This document shows positions 1-6,767 of a stretch of DNA of 7,385 nt, in pieces (the first letter of the stretch is position 1; every line of letters starts with the position of its first letter). The notes beneath the pieces are model-generated. The model was not told the origin of the DNA and did no database searches. It worked only from the letters and a program-made list of their open reading frames with translations. This DNA is from Clostridiales bacterium (lineage in GTDB: Bacteria > Bacillota > Clostridia > Peptostreptococcales > Anaerovoracaceae): the NCBI GenBank assembly GCA_012515135.1, contig JAAYYX010000045.1, positions 1-7,385 on the forward strand. Reading direction: 5' to 3'. Made by a program: the position numbers and the translations under genes.

Positions 1-2001
1 CCCGCCTGCAAAGGGCTGGGGTTCATTCAGAGGATAGACCCGGATCTGATTATTGAAGATCAAAACAAGAGCATAACCCGGGGCTGCCTGGGAAACGTTT
101 TTGCATCCATGGAATTCTCGGGATTTTACAGACAGATGATAGAAGCACTTGCCCGGGAACACGGCACGGATCTTGATACTCCATACAAAGATCTGCCCGC
201 AAATTTCAGGGATGAACTGCTTTACGGCACAGGAGAGAGGAAACTTTCATATTATTATGAGAGCAGGAATACCGGTTCGAGATCCCACAGGAACCATCCC
301 TTTGAGGGAGTACTGAAGAACCTGGAAAGACGTTATATGGAAACAAACTCGGATTACATAAAAGAAAAGATGACAAAATATATGAGCATAACGCCATGTG
401 AAGAATGTAAGGGGAAACGCCTTAGACCTGAAGTCCTGGCTGTTACAGTTGGAGGAAAAAATATCGCCGAACTTTCCGATATGTCCATAAGGGAGTCAAT
501 AGATTTCATAAGTGGACTTGAGCTTTCAACAAAAGAAGAAATGATCGCAAAACAGATATTGAAGGAGATAAATGCAAGACTGGGATTTCTGGGGGATGTG
601 GGGCTGGATTATCTTACTTTGTCCAGGGCAGCAGGCTCCCTTTCCGGAGGAGAATCCCAAAGGATCAGACTGGCCACTCAAATAGGTTCCAGCCTTGTGG
701 GAGTCCTTTACATACTGGATGAGCCCAGTATAGGCCTTCACCAAAAAGACAATGCAAAATTGCTGGCAACTCTAAGGAGTCTTACAGATATCGGCAACAC
801 CCTTATCGTTGTTGAACATGATGAAGAAACCATGTATGCGGCAGATCATATTATAGATATAGGCCCGGGGGCGGGCATACACGGCGGAGAGCTGGTGGCC
901 CAGGGAACAGTCGAAGAGATAAAGAAATGCAGAAGATCCATTACCGGACAGTATCTAAAAGGAGACAAAAAAATAGATGTGCCAAAAAAACGCAGGGAAG
1001 GCAGCGGACTTTTTATAGAAATAAAAGGAGCCGGTGAAAATAATCTCAAGGGCATAGATGTAAAGGTACCCCTTGGCAAATTCGTTTGTGTCACCGGTGT
1101 GTCGGGTTCCGGCAAAAGCAGCCTTATCAACGAAATACTATATAAAGGCCTTTCTGTCAAGATCAACCGTTCCAAGATGAAAGCGGGCATACATGAAGAT
1201 ATAAAGGGGACAGAAAATATCGATAAAGTCATAGATATAAACCAGTCACCCATAGGCAGGACCCCCAGATCCAATCCTGCCACATATACGGGAGTATTCA
1301 CACATATCAGAGACCTTTTCGCCCAGCTGCCCGAATCAAAAATAAGGGGATATCAAAAGGGCAGGTTCAGTTTCAACGTTAAAGGAGGAAGATGTGAAGC
1401 ATGCAGCGGTGACGGCATAATAAAAATAGAGATGCATTTCCTGCCGGATGTTTATGTGCCCTGTGAAGTATGCAAAGGCAGGAGATATAACCGGGAGACC
1501 CTGGAAGTCAAATACAAGGGCAAAAACATATACCAGGTCCTGGACATGAATGTTTCAGAGGCATTGGAGTTTTTTAAAAATCTTCCCGCCATAAAAAGAC
1601 AGCTTGAAACTCTGGAACAGGTGGGCCTTGGATATATAAAACTGGGGCAGCCGTCCACACAGCTTTCCGGAGGCGAGGCCCAGAGGATAAAACTGGCATC
1701 AGAACTTTCAAAAAGAAGCACGGGCAAGACCCTTTATATCCTTGATGAGCCCACCACCGGCCTTCATTTTGCCGATGTGGACAAACTGCTAAGTGTTCTG
1801 GACAGACTGACAGACGGCGGCAACACCGTTGTGGTCATAGAGCATAATCTTGATGTTGTAAAAAGAGCAGATCACATAATAGATCTGGGACCCGACGGAG
1901 GGTTCAAGGGCGGGGAGATAATCGCAGAGGGAACACCCGAAGAAATTGCTCAAATCAAAAACTCTTATACGGGACAATATCTCAAAAAAGTGATAAAATA
2001 A
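1..2001 (+). CDS. uvrA: UvrA, excinuclease ABC subunit A (5'-truncated by window edge)
   Basis: UvrA is the DNA-damage-sensing ATPase of nucleotide excision repair, which loads UvrB on lesions in the cytoplasm. The frame is open from base 1 (666 codons to the TAA at 1999-2001), so the gene starts upstream; the ATG at 109 is internal. Numbering codons from base 1, the window opens with PACKGLG, the second half of the first zinc-binding module. Next come a CEEC zinc pair (133-136), the ABC signature LSGGESQ (214-220), Walker B YILDEP (237-242), the Walker A of the second ATPase GVSGSGKSS (366-374), the C-terminal zinc module with Cys 465/468/488/491, a second signature LSGGEAQ (555-561) and a second Walker B with DEPTTGLH (582-589). 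Full-length UvrA is about 940 residues, so roughly 275 are missing at the N-terminus. The reading frame is intact and the C-terminus (TGQYLKKVIK) is normal. It is probably the first visible gene of a uvrA-transporter-pncB run; the next gene begins 33 nt later with no terminator between. Confidence 0.98.
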   Translation, partial: PACKGLGFIQRIDPDLIIEDQNKSITRGCLGNVFASMEFSGFYRQMIEALAREHGTDLDTPYKDLPANFRDELLYGTGERKLSYYYESRNTGSRSHRNHPFEGVLKNLERRYMETNSDYIKEKMTKYMSITPCEECKGKRLRPEVLAVTVGGKNIAELSDMSIRESIDFISGLELSTKEEMIAKQILKEINARLGFLGDVGLDYLTLSRAAGSLSGGESQRIRLATQIGSSLVGVLYILDEPSIGLHQKDNAKLLATLRSLTDIGNTLIVVEHDEETMYAADHIIDIGPGAGIHGGELVAQGTVEEIKKCRRSITGQYLKGDKKIDVPKKRREGSGLFIEIKGAGENNLKGIDVKVPLGKFVCVTGVSGSGKSSLINEILYKGLSVKINRSKMKAGIHEDIKGTENIDKVIDINQSPIGRTPRSNPATYTGVFTHIRDLFAQLPESKIRGYQKGRFSFNVKGGRCEACSGDGIIKIEMHFLPDVYVPCEVCKGRRYNRETLEVKYKGKNIYQVLDMNVSEALEFFKNLPAIKRQLETLEQVGLGYIKLGQPSTQLSGGEAQRIKLASELSKRSTGKTLYILDEPTTGLHFADVDKLLSVLDRLTDGGNTVVVIEHNLDVVKRADHIIDLGPDGGFKGGEIIAEGTPEEIAQIKNSYTGQYLKKVIK

Positions 2002-2016
2002 AAAAAACACAGCATT

Positions 2017-2037
2017 AGGAGAGATGGTGAAATTTTG
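2017..2037 (+). promoter_or_regulatory. Ribosome binding site and TTG start of the transporter gene
   Basis: AGGAG at 2017-2021 lies 13 nt before a TTG at 2035-2037, with a second purine-rich patch (GGTGA, 2026-2030) 4 nt before it. No ATG or GTG exists in this frame between the uvrA stop and the TTG. The next in-frame ATG (2077) has no such site and would cut into the first membrane helix. An ATG at 2024 in another frame opens only a 4-codon ORF, whose TGA (2036-2038) overlaps the TTG. The TTG is therefore the best start, though the AGGAG spacing is long. Confidence 0.6.
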
Positions 2038-2967
2038 ATCCTGACAGAAAAGGATAAAGCCCGTGCCCATGTTTTGATGATCCTGCTTGTATTTTTATGG
2101 GGTCTTGAGTATGTGGCCGCAAAATGGGCACTGGAGTCAGTGGCCACGCTGACGCTGGTATGCTTCAAATATATGTTGGCAATACTTGTAATAGGGCCCA
2201 TAAAACTGAAAATGGACAGAAGGAGCTTTTTCAGAAAAAAAGACATACCGCTTTTTTTCGTATGTGCTCTTTTTGGAGAGATACTCTACTTTTTTTGTGA
2301 ATATGAAGCCATGGACTATATGCCGGTATCTTTGATAACCGTGATACTGGCCTTTGTGCCGGCTGCATCAATAATGACCGAAAAACTCCTGTTCAAAAGA
2401 GATCCGACCCTGGCCATGGTGGCGGGAATATTTATATGTATTTTCGGAATAATAATGGTAATAGGTGCGGATATTGGTATACTGTTTGAAGGAAGATTTG
2501 CCGGTTATCTGTTTTGTTTTGGTGCAGTGCTTTCATGGAATACATATAATTTCATGACTGCTCACCTGAAAGAAAGATATTCGGCAATAACACTGACATT
2601 CAACCAGCTGGTTTGTACAATACTGCTTTCACTGCCCTTTGCGCTTTCGGATCTGCCAAAACCTGAAGACATTACCCTGCCTGTTTTGGGGGGTATGCTT
2701 TTTCTGGGATTTATAAGCGCAGGAGCGGGATTTCTGGTTTATGTATATGCTCTTGGTGTTCTGGGACCCACGACCATGTCTGTGTATTCCAATTTTCTGC
2801 CGGTGACGGCGACTTTGTTCGGCTGGATACTGCTGGGTGAGATGATAGGCGGTGTGCAGCTGCTGGGAGGAATAATAGTTATATCCGCAGGATATTTAGT
2901 TATAAAAGAAAAAGCAAAAGTAGACAAAAAAAGACTGGAGGTACTTTGCGATGATCGAGAAACTTAA
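2035..2967 (+). CDS. EamA/DMT-superfamily membrane transporter
   Basis: This is a 310-residue integral membrane protein of the drug/metabolite transporter superfamily, with the usual length and two tandem EamA repeats (about residues 12-142 and 156-290). Ten hydrophobic helices can be traced, roughly at 12-29, 37-54, 72-90, 98-116, 126-144, 156-175, 184-203, 215-238, 245-268 and 274-291. Family hallmarks are WGLEYVAAKWAL in helix 1, MPVSLITVILAFVPAASIMTEKLL across helix 4 (partly conserved), and SNFLPVTATLFGWILLGE in helix 9, followed by a short basic cytoplasmic tail. Such proteins export or import amino acids, nucleosides or other small metabolites by secondary transport; the substrate cannot be read from sequence. 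The gene lies 33 nt after uvrA and its last 17 bp overlap the start of pncB, so it is probably co-transcribed and translationally coupled with the NAD-salvage enzyme. That makes a pyridine precursor a possible substrate, as inference only. Confidence 0.9.
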   Translation: MILTEKDKARAHVLMILLVFLWGLEYVAAKWALESVATLTLVCFKYMLAILVIGPIKLKMDRRSFFRKKDIPLFFVCALFGEILYFFCEYEAMDYMPVSLITVILAFVPAASIMTEKLLFKRDPTLAMVAGIFICIFGIIMVIGADIGILFEGRFAGYLFCFGAVLSWNTYNFMTAHLKERYSAITLTFNQLVCTILLSLPFALSDLPKPEDITLPVLGGMLFLGFISAGAGFLVYVYALGVLGPTTMSVYSNFLPVTATLFGWILLGEMIGGVQLLGGIIVISAGYLVIKEKAKVDKKRLEVLCDDRET

Positions 2968-4381
2968 TATGACCATGCTGACTGATTTTTATGAGATCAC
3001 CATGGCCAATGGATACTTTGAGACAGGCATGGCCGATGATATAGCCTACTTTGATATGTTTTTCAGAGAAGTGCCCGATGAGGGCGGATTTGCCATTATG
3101 GCGGGAGTAGAGCAGGTAGCGTCATATCTCAGCAATCTGAAATTTACCGATGATGATATAGAGTTTTTGAGAAGCAAAGGCATTTTTGACGAGAAGTTTC
3201 TGGAGTACCTGAAAAACTTCAAATTCGTTTGTGACGTATGGACGGTTCCGGAAGGTACCCCGGTTTTTCCGGGAGAGCCCATAGTAACAGTCAGAGGTCC
3301 GGTCATACAGGCTCAGTTCATTGAGACCATGATACTTCTGCTTATAAACCATCAGACCCTGATAGCCACCAAAGCCAACAGGATAGTTCGTGCCGCCAAG
3401 GGAAGAGGCGTTATGGAATTCGGCACCAGAAGAGCCCATGGTGTTTCTGCCGCCATATACGGAGCAAGGGCGGCATACATAGGCGGATGTATGGGTACCG
3501 CCTGCACAGTATCCGAAAGGGATTACGGGATCGCAGCTCTGGGCACAATGGCCCACAGCTGGGTACAGATGTATCCGGACGAATATACAGCATTCAAAAA
3601 ATATGCAGAGATATATCCTGAAAACTGCATCCTTCTGGTGGACACATATAATGTCCTCAAGAGCGGGGTCCCGTCTGCAATAAAGGTCTTCAAAGAGATG
3701 AAACCACAGAAAACGGGAGTGAGGATAGACAGCGGAGACGTCAGTTATCTGACCAAAAAAGCCAGAAAAATGCTGGATGATGCGGGGCTTCCGGAATGCA
3801 AGATAGTTGTGTCCAATTCCCTTGATGAATACATTATAGAGGACGTAATAAGACAGGGAGCATGCATAGACTCTTTCGGTGTGGGAGAACGTCTCATCAC
3901 AGCAAAATCCTCCCCGGTTTTCGGAGGAGTTTATAAGCTTGCCGCCCTTGAAAAAGACGGGGAAATGATACCGAAGATGAAGATAAGCGAAAATGTGGGC
4001 AAAATAACCAACCCGGGATTCAAAACACTGTACAGATTCTTTGATAAGGAAACTCACCACATTAGAGCGGACCTTATAATGCTGGACGGCGAGCCGGAAC
4101 CGGCGGGAGATTCCTATGAGATATTCGATCCAATGGCCCCATGGAAAAGAAAGACCCTTACGAATTTCTATGTAAAAAATCTCAGGGTCCAGCTTTTCGA
4201 AAAAGGAAAACTCGTATATGATCTGCCCCACATAGATAAGATAAGAAGCTACTGTGCATTACAGATAAGCGAACTCTGGGAGGAAATGCTCAGGTTCGAA
4301 AAACCCCAGACCTATTACGTAGACCTTTCACAGAAGCTGTATGATCTTAAGCAGCAGATAATAAGTGAGCACACCAAGTAG
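2951..4381 (+). CDS. pncB: Nicotinate phosphoribosyltransferase
   Basis: This cytoplasmic enzyme joins nicotinate and PRPP, with ATP hydrolysis, to make nicotinate mononucleotide, the committing step of the Preiss-Handler NAD salvage route. The protein has 476 residues, normal for the Firmicute form. Visible family motifs are the N-terminal LTDFYEITMANGYF (10-23), EFGTRRAHG (156-164), GTMAHSWVQMY (198-208), LVDTYNVLKSG (229-239), RIDSGDVSYL (258-267, phosphate/PRPP region), SNSLDEYII (288-296) and DSFGVGERLIT (307-317). His202 in GTMAHSW aligns with the histidine known to be phosphorylated during turnover in the Salmonella enzyme (His219). The start is the ATG at 2951 with GGAGG at 2937-2941, 9 nt upstream; both lie within the transporter gene, giving a 17-bp overlap typical of translational coupling. 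Transcription should end at the hairpin about 60 nt downstream. No regulator site is visible because the promoter lies outside the window. Confidence 0.97.
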   Translation: MIEKLNMTMLTDFYEITMANGYFETGMADDIAYFDMFFREVPDEGGFAIMAGVEQVASYLSNLKFTDDDIEFLRSKGIFDEKFLEYLKNFKFVCDVWTVPEGTPVFPGEPIVTVRGPVIQAQFIETMILLLINHQTLIATKANRIVRAAKGRGVMEFGTRRAHGVSAAIYGARAAYIGGCMGTACTVSERDYGIAALGTMAHSWVQMYPDEYTAFKKYAEIYPENCILLVDTYNVLKSGVPSAIKVFKEMKPQKTGVRIDSGDVSYLTKKARKMLDDAGLPECKIVVSNSLDEYIIEDVIRQGACIDSFGVGERLITAKSSPVFGGVYKLAALEKDGEMIPKMKISENVGKITNPGFKTLYRFFDKETHHIRADLIMLDGEPEPAGDSYEIFDPMAPWKRKTLTNFYVKNLRVQLFEKGKLVYDLPHIDKIRSYCALQISELWEEMLRFEKPQTYYVDLSQKLYDLKQQIISEHTK

Positions 4382-4404
4382 GCTGAAGGGTCAAAAACAG
4401 TATG

Positions 4405-4422
4405 AAGAGATATAAGAGATAT
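4405..4422. repeat. Tandem duplication of a 9-bp unit
   Basis: AAGAGATAT occurs twice head-to-tail in the spacer after pncB. It is AT-rich and short, and no function is evident. It may be simple slippage. Confidence 0.6.
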
Positions 4423-4436
4423 ACTTGAGAAAGAAT

Positions 4437-4469
4437 CAAAAAATGACCGCGTGGGCGGTCATTTTATTT
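4437..4469. terminator. Bidirectional rho-independent terminator shared by pncB and fba
   Basis: AAAATGACCGC (4440-4450) pairs perfectly with GCGGTCATTTT (4455-4465) around a GTGG loop, an 11-bp stem with a GC-rich top. On the + strand it is followed by an interrupted T run (TTTTATTT); on the - strand it is followed by TTTTTT, so it is the stronger terminator for fba. It lies 59 nt after the pncB stop and about 65 nt after the fba stop, between convergent operons. Confidence 0.9.
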
Positions 4470-4529
4470 GTGCTGTTTTCAGGTCCCATGCCTATGCCTG
4501 GGTGTAGAGAATATGGCTGCATCCATGTA

Positions 4530-5468
4530 TTACCTGGGCGAACCGGTCCCCGATGAATTTAGAACATTTTTGATCTTGTGCTGCACCATGCCCTTTATGG
4601 CTTCTCTGGCAGGACCCAGATACTTTCGCGGATCGAAATTCTCGGGATGCTCCTTTAGGTGCTTTCTTATTTCTGCGGTCATTGCAAGTCTAAGGTCCGT
4701 ATCTATATTGACTTTGCATACTCCGTATTTTACAGCCTCCAATATCATTTCTTCAGGCACTCCCCTTGTTCCGGGAAGATCTCCGCCGTATTCATTGCAT
4801 TTGGCAACGAATTCCGGCAGCACTGTCGATGCTCCGTGCAGTACCAGAGGCACGTTTGGGATAAGGAAATGGATCTTTTTAAGTCTTTCGAAATCAAGAT
4901 AAGGATCCCCTTTGAATTTATATGCTCCGTGACTTGTTCCTATGGCTATGGCCAGAGAATCAACACCGGTTTTCTGAACGAATTCCGCGGCTTCATCCGG
5001 ATCTGTGAATGTGGCTTGCCGGGCATCTACGCTTACATTGTCCTCGATCCCCGCAAGTTTTCCCAGTTCGGCTTCAACTACGACACCTTTGCTGTGGGCA
5101 TATTCCACAACTTTTTTTGTGATTTCTATATTTTCGTTAAGAGGATGCCCGGACCCGTCGATCATGACTGAAGTAAATCCGTCATCTACGCACTTTTTGC
5201 ATATATCAAAATCCTCGCCGTGATCCAGATGTAGGCAGATGTCAATGCCGGTATCGATTATGGCTGCTTCCACAAGTTTCAGAAGATAAGCCGGCTTGGC
5301 GTATTTTCTGGCTCCTGCCGAAACCTGCAGGATGAGTCCTGAATTTTCGGCCTGCGCCGCATCAACGATACCTTGAATGATCTCCATGTTGTTCACATTG
5401 AAAGCACCTATGGCATGGTCGTTTGTAAGTGCTTTTTCGAACATGTATTTGCTTGTAACTAAAGCCAT
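4530..5468 (-). CDS. fba: Class II fructose-1,6-bisphosphate aldolase
   Basis: This zinc-dependent enzyme reversibly cleaves fructose 1,6-bisphosphate to dihydroxyacetone phosphate and glyceraldehyde 3-phosphate in central glycolysis and gluconeogenesis. The 312-residue protein has the TIM-barrel motifs GAFNVNNMEI (21-30), LHLDHGEDF (79-87), IDGSGHPLNENI (103-114), VEAELGKLAG (131-140), AIGTSHGAYK (175-184), LVLHGAS (208-214), GTRGVPEEMI (233-242) and KVNIDTDLRLA (252-262). By analogy with the Giardia-type enzyme, Asp82 is the catalytic acid and His83, His180 and His211 bind zinc; the NIDTD and HGAS loops bind substrate phosphate. It resembles the aldolase type of bacteria and amitochondriate protists more than the longer E. 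coli FbaA type. A tagatose-bisphosphate aldolase (GatY/KbaY) is a less likely reading. The ATG at 5468 has an almost ideal AAGGAGGTT at 5472-5480. The gene is second in an operon with a small membrane protein gene 15 nt upstream. Confidence 0.96.
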   Translation of the reverse strand: MALVTSKYMFEKALTNDHAIGAFNVNNMEIIQGIVDAAQAENSGLILQVSAGARKYAKPAYLLKLVEAAIIDTGIDICLHLDHGEDFDICKKCVDDGFTSVMIDGSGHPLNENIEITKKVVEYAHSKGVVVEAELGKLAGIEDNVSVDARQATFTDPDEAAEFVQKTGVDSLAIAIGTSHGAYKFKGDPYLDFERLKKIHFLIPNVPLVLHGASTVLPEFVAKCNEYGGDLPGTRGVPEEMILEAVKYGVCKVNIDTDLRLAMTAEIRKHLKEHPENFDPRKYLGPAREAIKGMVQHKIKNVLNSSGTGSPR

Positions 5469-5471
5469 GAT

Positions 5472-5480
5472 AACCTCCTT
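5472..5480 (-). promoter_or_regulatory. Strong ribosome binding site of fba
   Basis: Read on the - strand, AAGGAGGTT sits 3 nt before the fba ATG (the AGGAGG core is 5 nt away) and begins 3 nt after the stop codon of the preceding small gene. It is the closest match to the anti-Shine-Dalgarno sequence in the window, in keeping with a highly expressed glycolytic enzyme. Confidence 0.85.
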
Positions 5481-5483
5481 ATA

Positions 5484-5657
5484 TTATGATCTAAAAACAG
5501 TTTCTGTTATGGCTGAGCCACCCTGATCAGTTTGAGTCGAAGGATAATCCATTATGGCATTTATCCTGAAGAATATGACCACTGCAGCCACGATCAATAT
5601 GACCAGGGCAACCATGATATCATTTTTATCATAAAGAAAATCTTTAAATCTGTTCAT
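5484..5657 (-). CDS. Small single-pass membrane protein of unknown function (57 aa)
   Basis: I do not recognise a named family. The protein has a short charged N-terminus (MNRFKDFLYDKND), one hydrophobic segment at about residues 14-30 (IMVALVILIVAAVVIFF), then a polar tail of about 27 residues rich in Ser, Thr, Asp and Gln. It has no lipobox or signal-peptidase site, so it is probably an anchored protein with a small cytoplasmic head, though charge bias does not settle the topology. The start chosen is the ATG at 5657, because AAGGAG (5665-5670) lies 7 nt upstream. A longer reading from 5690 would place that ribosome binding site inside the coding region and has none of its own. The stop is 15 nt before fba, so the two are almost certainly co-transcribed. 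A good ribosome binding site, clean membrane segment and tight spacing support a real gene despite its length. Confidence 0.75.
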   Translation of the reverse strand: MNRFKDFLYDKNDIMVALVILIVAAVVIFFRINAIMDYPSTQTDQGGSAITETVFRS

Positions 5658-5664
5658 TCCGATT

Positions 5665-5670
5665 CTCCTT
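5665..5670 (-). promoter_or_regulatory. Ribosome binding site deciding the start of the small membrane protein
   Basis: AAGGAG on the - strand lies 7 nt before the ATG at 5657. It favours the 57-codon reading over the 68-codon one from 5690. No convincing -35/-10 pair for this operon was found further upstream; TTGAAA at 5730-5725 resembles a -35 but has no -10 at 16-18 bp. Confidence 0.7.
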
Positions 5671-5779
5671 TCACATATATACAATATCACAAAAATCCAT
5701 GGCAGACCAGTACGTCCCGGGAAATTTCAAAAAAATTCCAAGGCCGCTGTTTTTTATGAATATTTCTTCACAATGACTG

Positions 5780-5806
5780 TTTACAGAAGCTTTATTGTTG
5801 TATAAT
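5780..5806 (+). promoter_or_regulatory. Probable sigma-70/SigA promoter of the pseudouridine synthase operon
   Basis: TTTACA (5780-5785; 5 of 6 match to TTGACA) and a perfect TATAAT (5801-5806) are separated by 15 bp, shorter than the optimal 17. A start of transcription 7-8 nt after the -10 falls at 5813-5814, on the start codon of the downstream gene. The region upstream is AT-rich. The -10 also lies over the in-frame stop TAA at 5808-5810, immediately before the ATG. Confidence 0.65.
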
Positions 5807-5813
5807 GTAATGT

Positions 5814-6767
5814 ATGTTAAAAATAGAAGTCGGTATAAACGACGGCGGTCAGAGAACAGACCGTTTCTTAAAAAAATATTTCGGCAATGCATCTTTGAGC
5901 CATATATATAAAATGATACGAAAGGACATAAAGATCCAAGGCAAAAGACCGGGGCCTGAAACAATCCTTTCCCCGGGAGATGTGCTTTGCGTCTATATTT
6001 CTGAAGAAGAAGGGGAAAATCTCAGAAAAACAAAAAAAGTATTTGCGCCCGTCGTCAGATTTCATATAGCATATGAGGATGAAGATATGCTTATAGCAGA
6101 AAAGCCCTTTGGTCTTTTGATCCACGGGGATGCGGGTGAGAAAAAAAATACACTTGCGAACCAGGTGCTATCATATCTAAAGGACCGGGGAGAATATGCC
6201 CCTGAAAAAGAAAACACCTTCAGGCCCGCGCCGGTAAACAGGCTGGACAGGAATACAACGGGTCTTGTGATATTCGGTAAAAACGCAGAAGCGATGAAGC
6301 ATCTTAACAGACTTATCAGGGAACGTGAAGGGATAAGAAAGTATTATCTCACCATAGTATACGGCAGGATAAAAGAACCTTTAAGGCTGTGCGGAAGACT
6401 TGAAAAGGATACACAAAAAAACACGGTCAGGGTGCTTGGCGAGGCAGATAAAAGGGGCGTTAATGCCAGGACCATCATAAAACCCATAAAAGTCGGCGGA
6501 GATTTCACTCTGACAGAGGCGGAACTGATAACAGGCAGGACCCATCAGATAAGAGCTCATCTTTTATCTGCGGGTTTCCCTCTTATAGGCGACCCCAAAT
6601 ACGGGGACCCGAAGATAAATGCTGAAATCAAAAAAAGATACGGGCTTTCAACACAGCTTCTTCATGCATATAAGCTGGAGATCCAAGGAATCACAGTGAC
6701 GACAAAGCTTCCCGATATGTTTGAAAAAATAAAAAAGGAGTTAATCGATGTCCCAGGGAAAATATGA
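5814..6767 (+). CDS. RluC/RluD-family RNA pseudouridine synthase
   Basis: Enzymes of this family convert specific uridines, usually in 23S rRNA, to pseudouridine; the exact target site cannot be told here. The 317-residue protein has an N-terminal S4-like RNA-binding domain (about residues 13-62, QRTDRFLKKYF through LSPGDVLCVYI), then the RluA-type catalytic domain: EDEDMLIAEKPFGLLIHGD (88-106), NRLDRNTTGLVIFGK (142-156) with catalytic Asp145, KYYLTIVYG (176-184), GRTHQIRAHL (241-250) and a C-terminal LLHAYKLEI (282-290). The usual His of HRLDR is Asn142, as I recall from some clostridial homologues. An in-frame TAA at 5808-5810 blocks any upstream start, and the next Met (34) would lose much of the S4 domain, so ATG 5814 is well fixed even though no Shine-Dalgarno precedes it. 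The 3' end overlaps the next gene by 20 bp. It is first in an operon with two signal peptidase I genes. Confidence 0.93.
   Translation: MLKIEVGINDGGQRTDRFLKKYFGNASLSHIYKMIRKDIKIQGKRPGPETILSPGDVLCVYISEEEGENLRKTKKVFAPVVRFHIAYEDEDMLIAEKPFGLLIHGDAGEKKNTLANQVLSYLKDRGEYAPEKENTFRPAPVNRLDRNTTGLVIFGKNAEAMKHLNRLIREREGIRKYYLTIVYGRIKEPLRLCGRLEKDTQKNTVRVLGEADKRGVNARTIIKPIKVGGDFTLTEAELITGRTHQIRAHLLSAGFPLIGDPKYGDPKINAEIKKRYGLSTQLLHAYKLEIQGITVTTKLPDMFEKIKKELIDVPGKI
6735..6740 (+). promoter_or_regulatory. Ribosome binding site of the first signal peptidase homologue
   Basis: AAGGAG sits 7 nt before the ATG at 6748, inside the 3' end of the pseudouridine synthase gene. This supports a true start within the overlap and coupled translation. 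Confidence 0.85.

Noticed and set aside
846..1301. A 151-codon - strand open frame inside uvrA
   Set aside because: It is antisense to the well-conserved Walker A region of uvrA, and the translation shows no domain.
2024..2038. A 4-codon ORF (Met-Val-Lys-Phe) whose stop overlaps the TTG start of the transporter
   Set aside because: It could act as a coupling leader, but AGGAG is only 2 nt from its ATG, too close for good initiation, and such short ORFs occur often by chance.
3122..4231. A 369-codon open frame on the - strand opposite pncB
   Set aside because: It lies wholly antisense to a clear pncB, its translation is rich in Cys, Tyr, Phe and His with no recognisable domain, and no ribosome binding site was noted. 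Long antisense frames arise from codon bias in the real gene.
4402..4428. An 8-codon ORF (MKRYKRYT) between pncB and the terminator
   Set aside because: It has no good ribosome binding site and is largely made by the 9-bp tandem duplication. Nothing supports translation.
4468..5171. Two + strand open frames (144 and 170 codons) across the 3' part of fba
   Set aside because: They are antisense to the aldolase, overlap each other in different frames, and give low-complexity Ser/Cys/Phe-rich products without any motif.
5658..5690. N-terminal extension of the small membrane protein by 11 codons to an ATG at 5690
   Set aside because: It would place the AAGGAG at 5665-5670 inside the coding region, and it has no ribosome binding site of its own.
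5715..5740. Palindromes TCCCGGGA and GAAATTTC plus an imperfect GGAAATTT/AAATTCC hairpin in the divergent intergenic region
   Set aside because: They might be an operator, but they are short, one arm has a bulge, and AT-rich DNA gives these by chance. No second copy is seen in the window.
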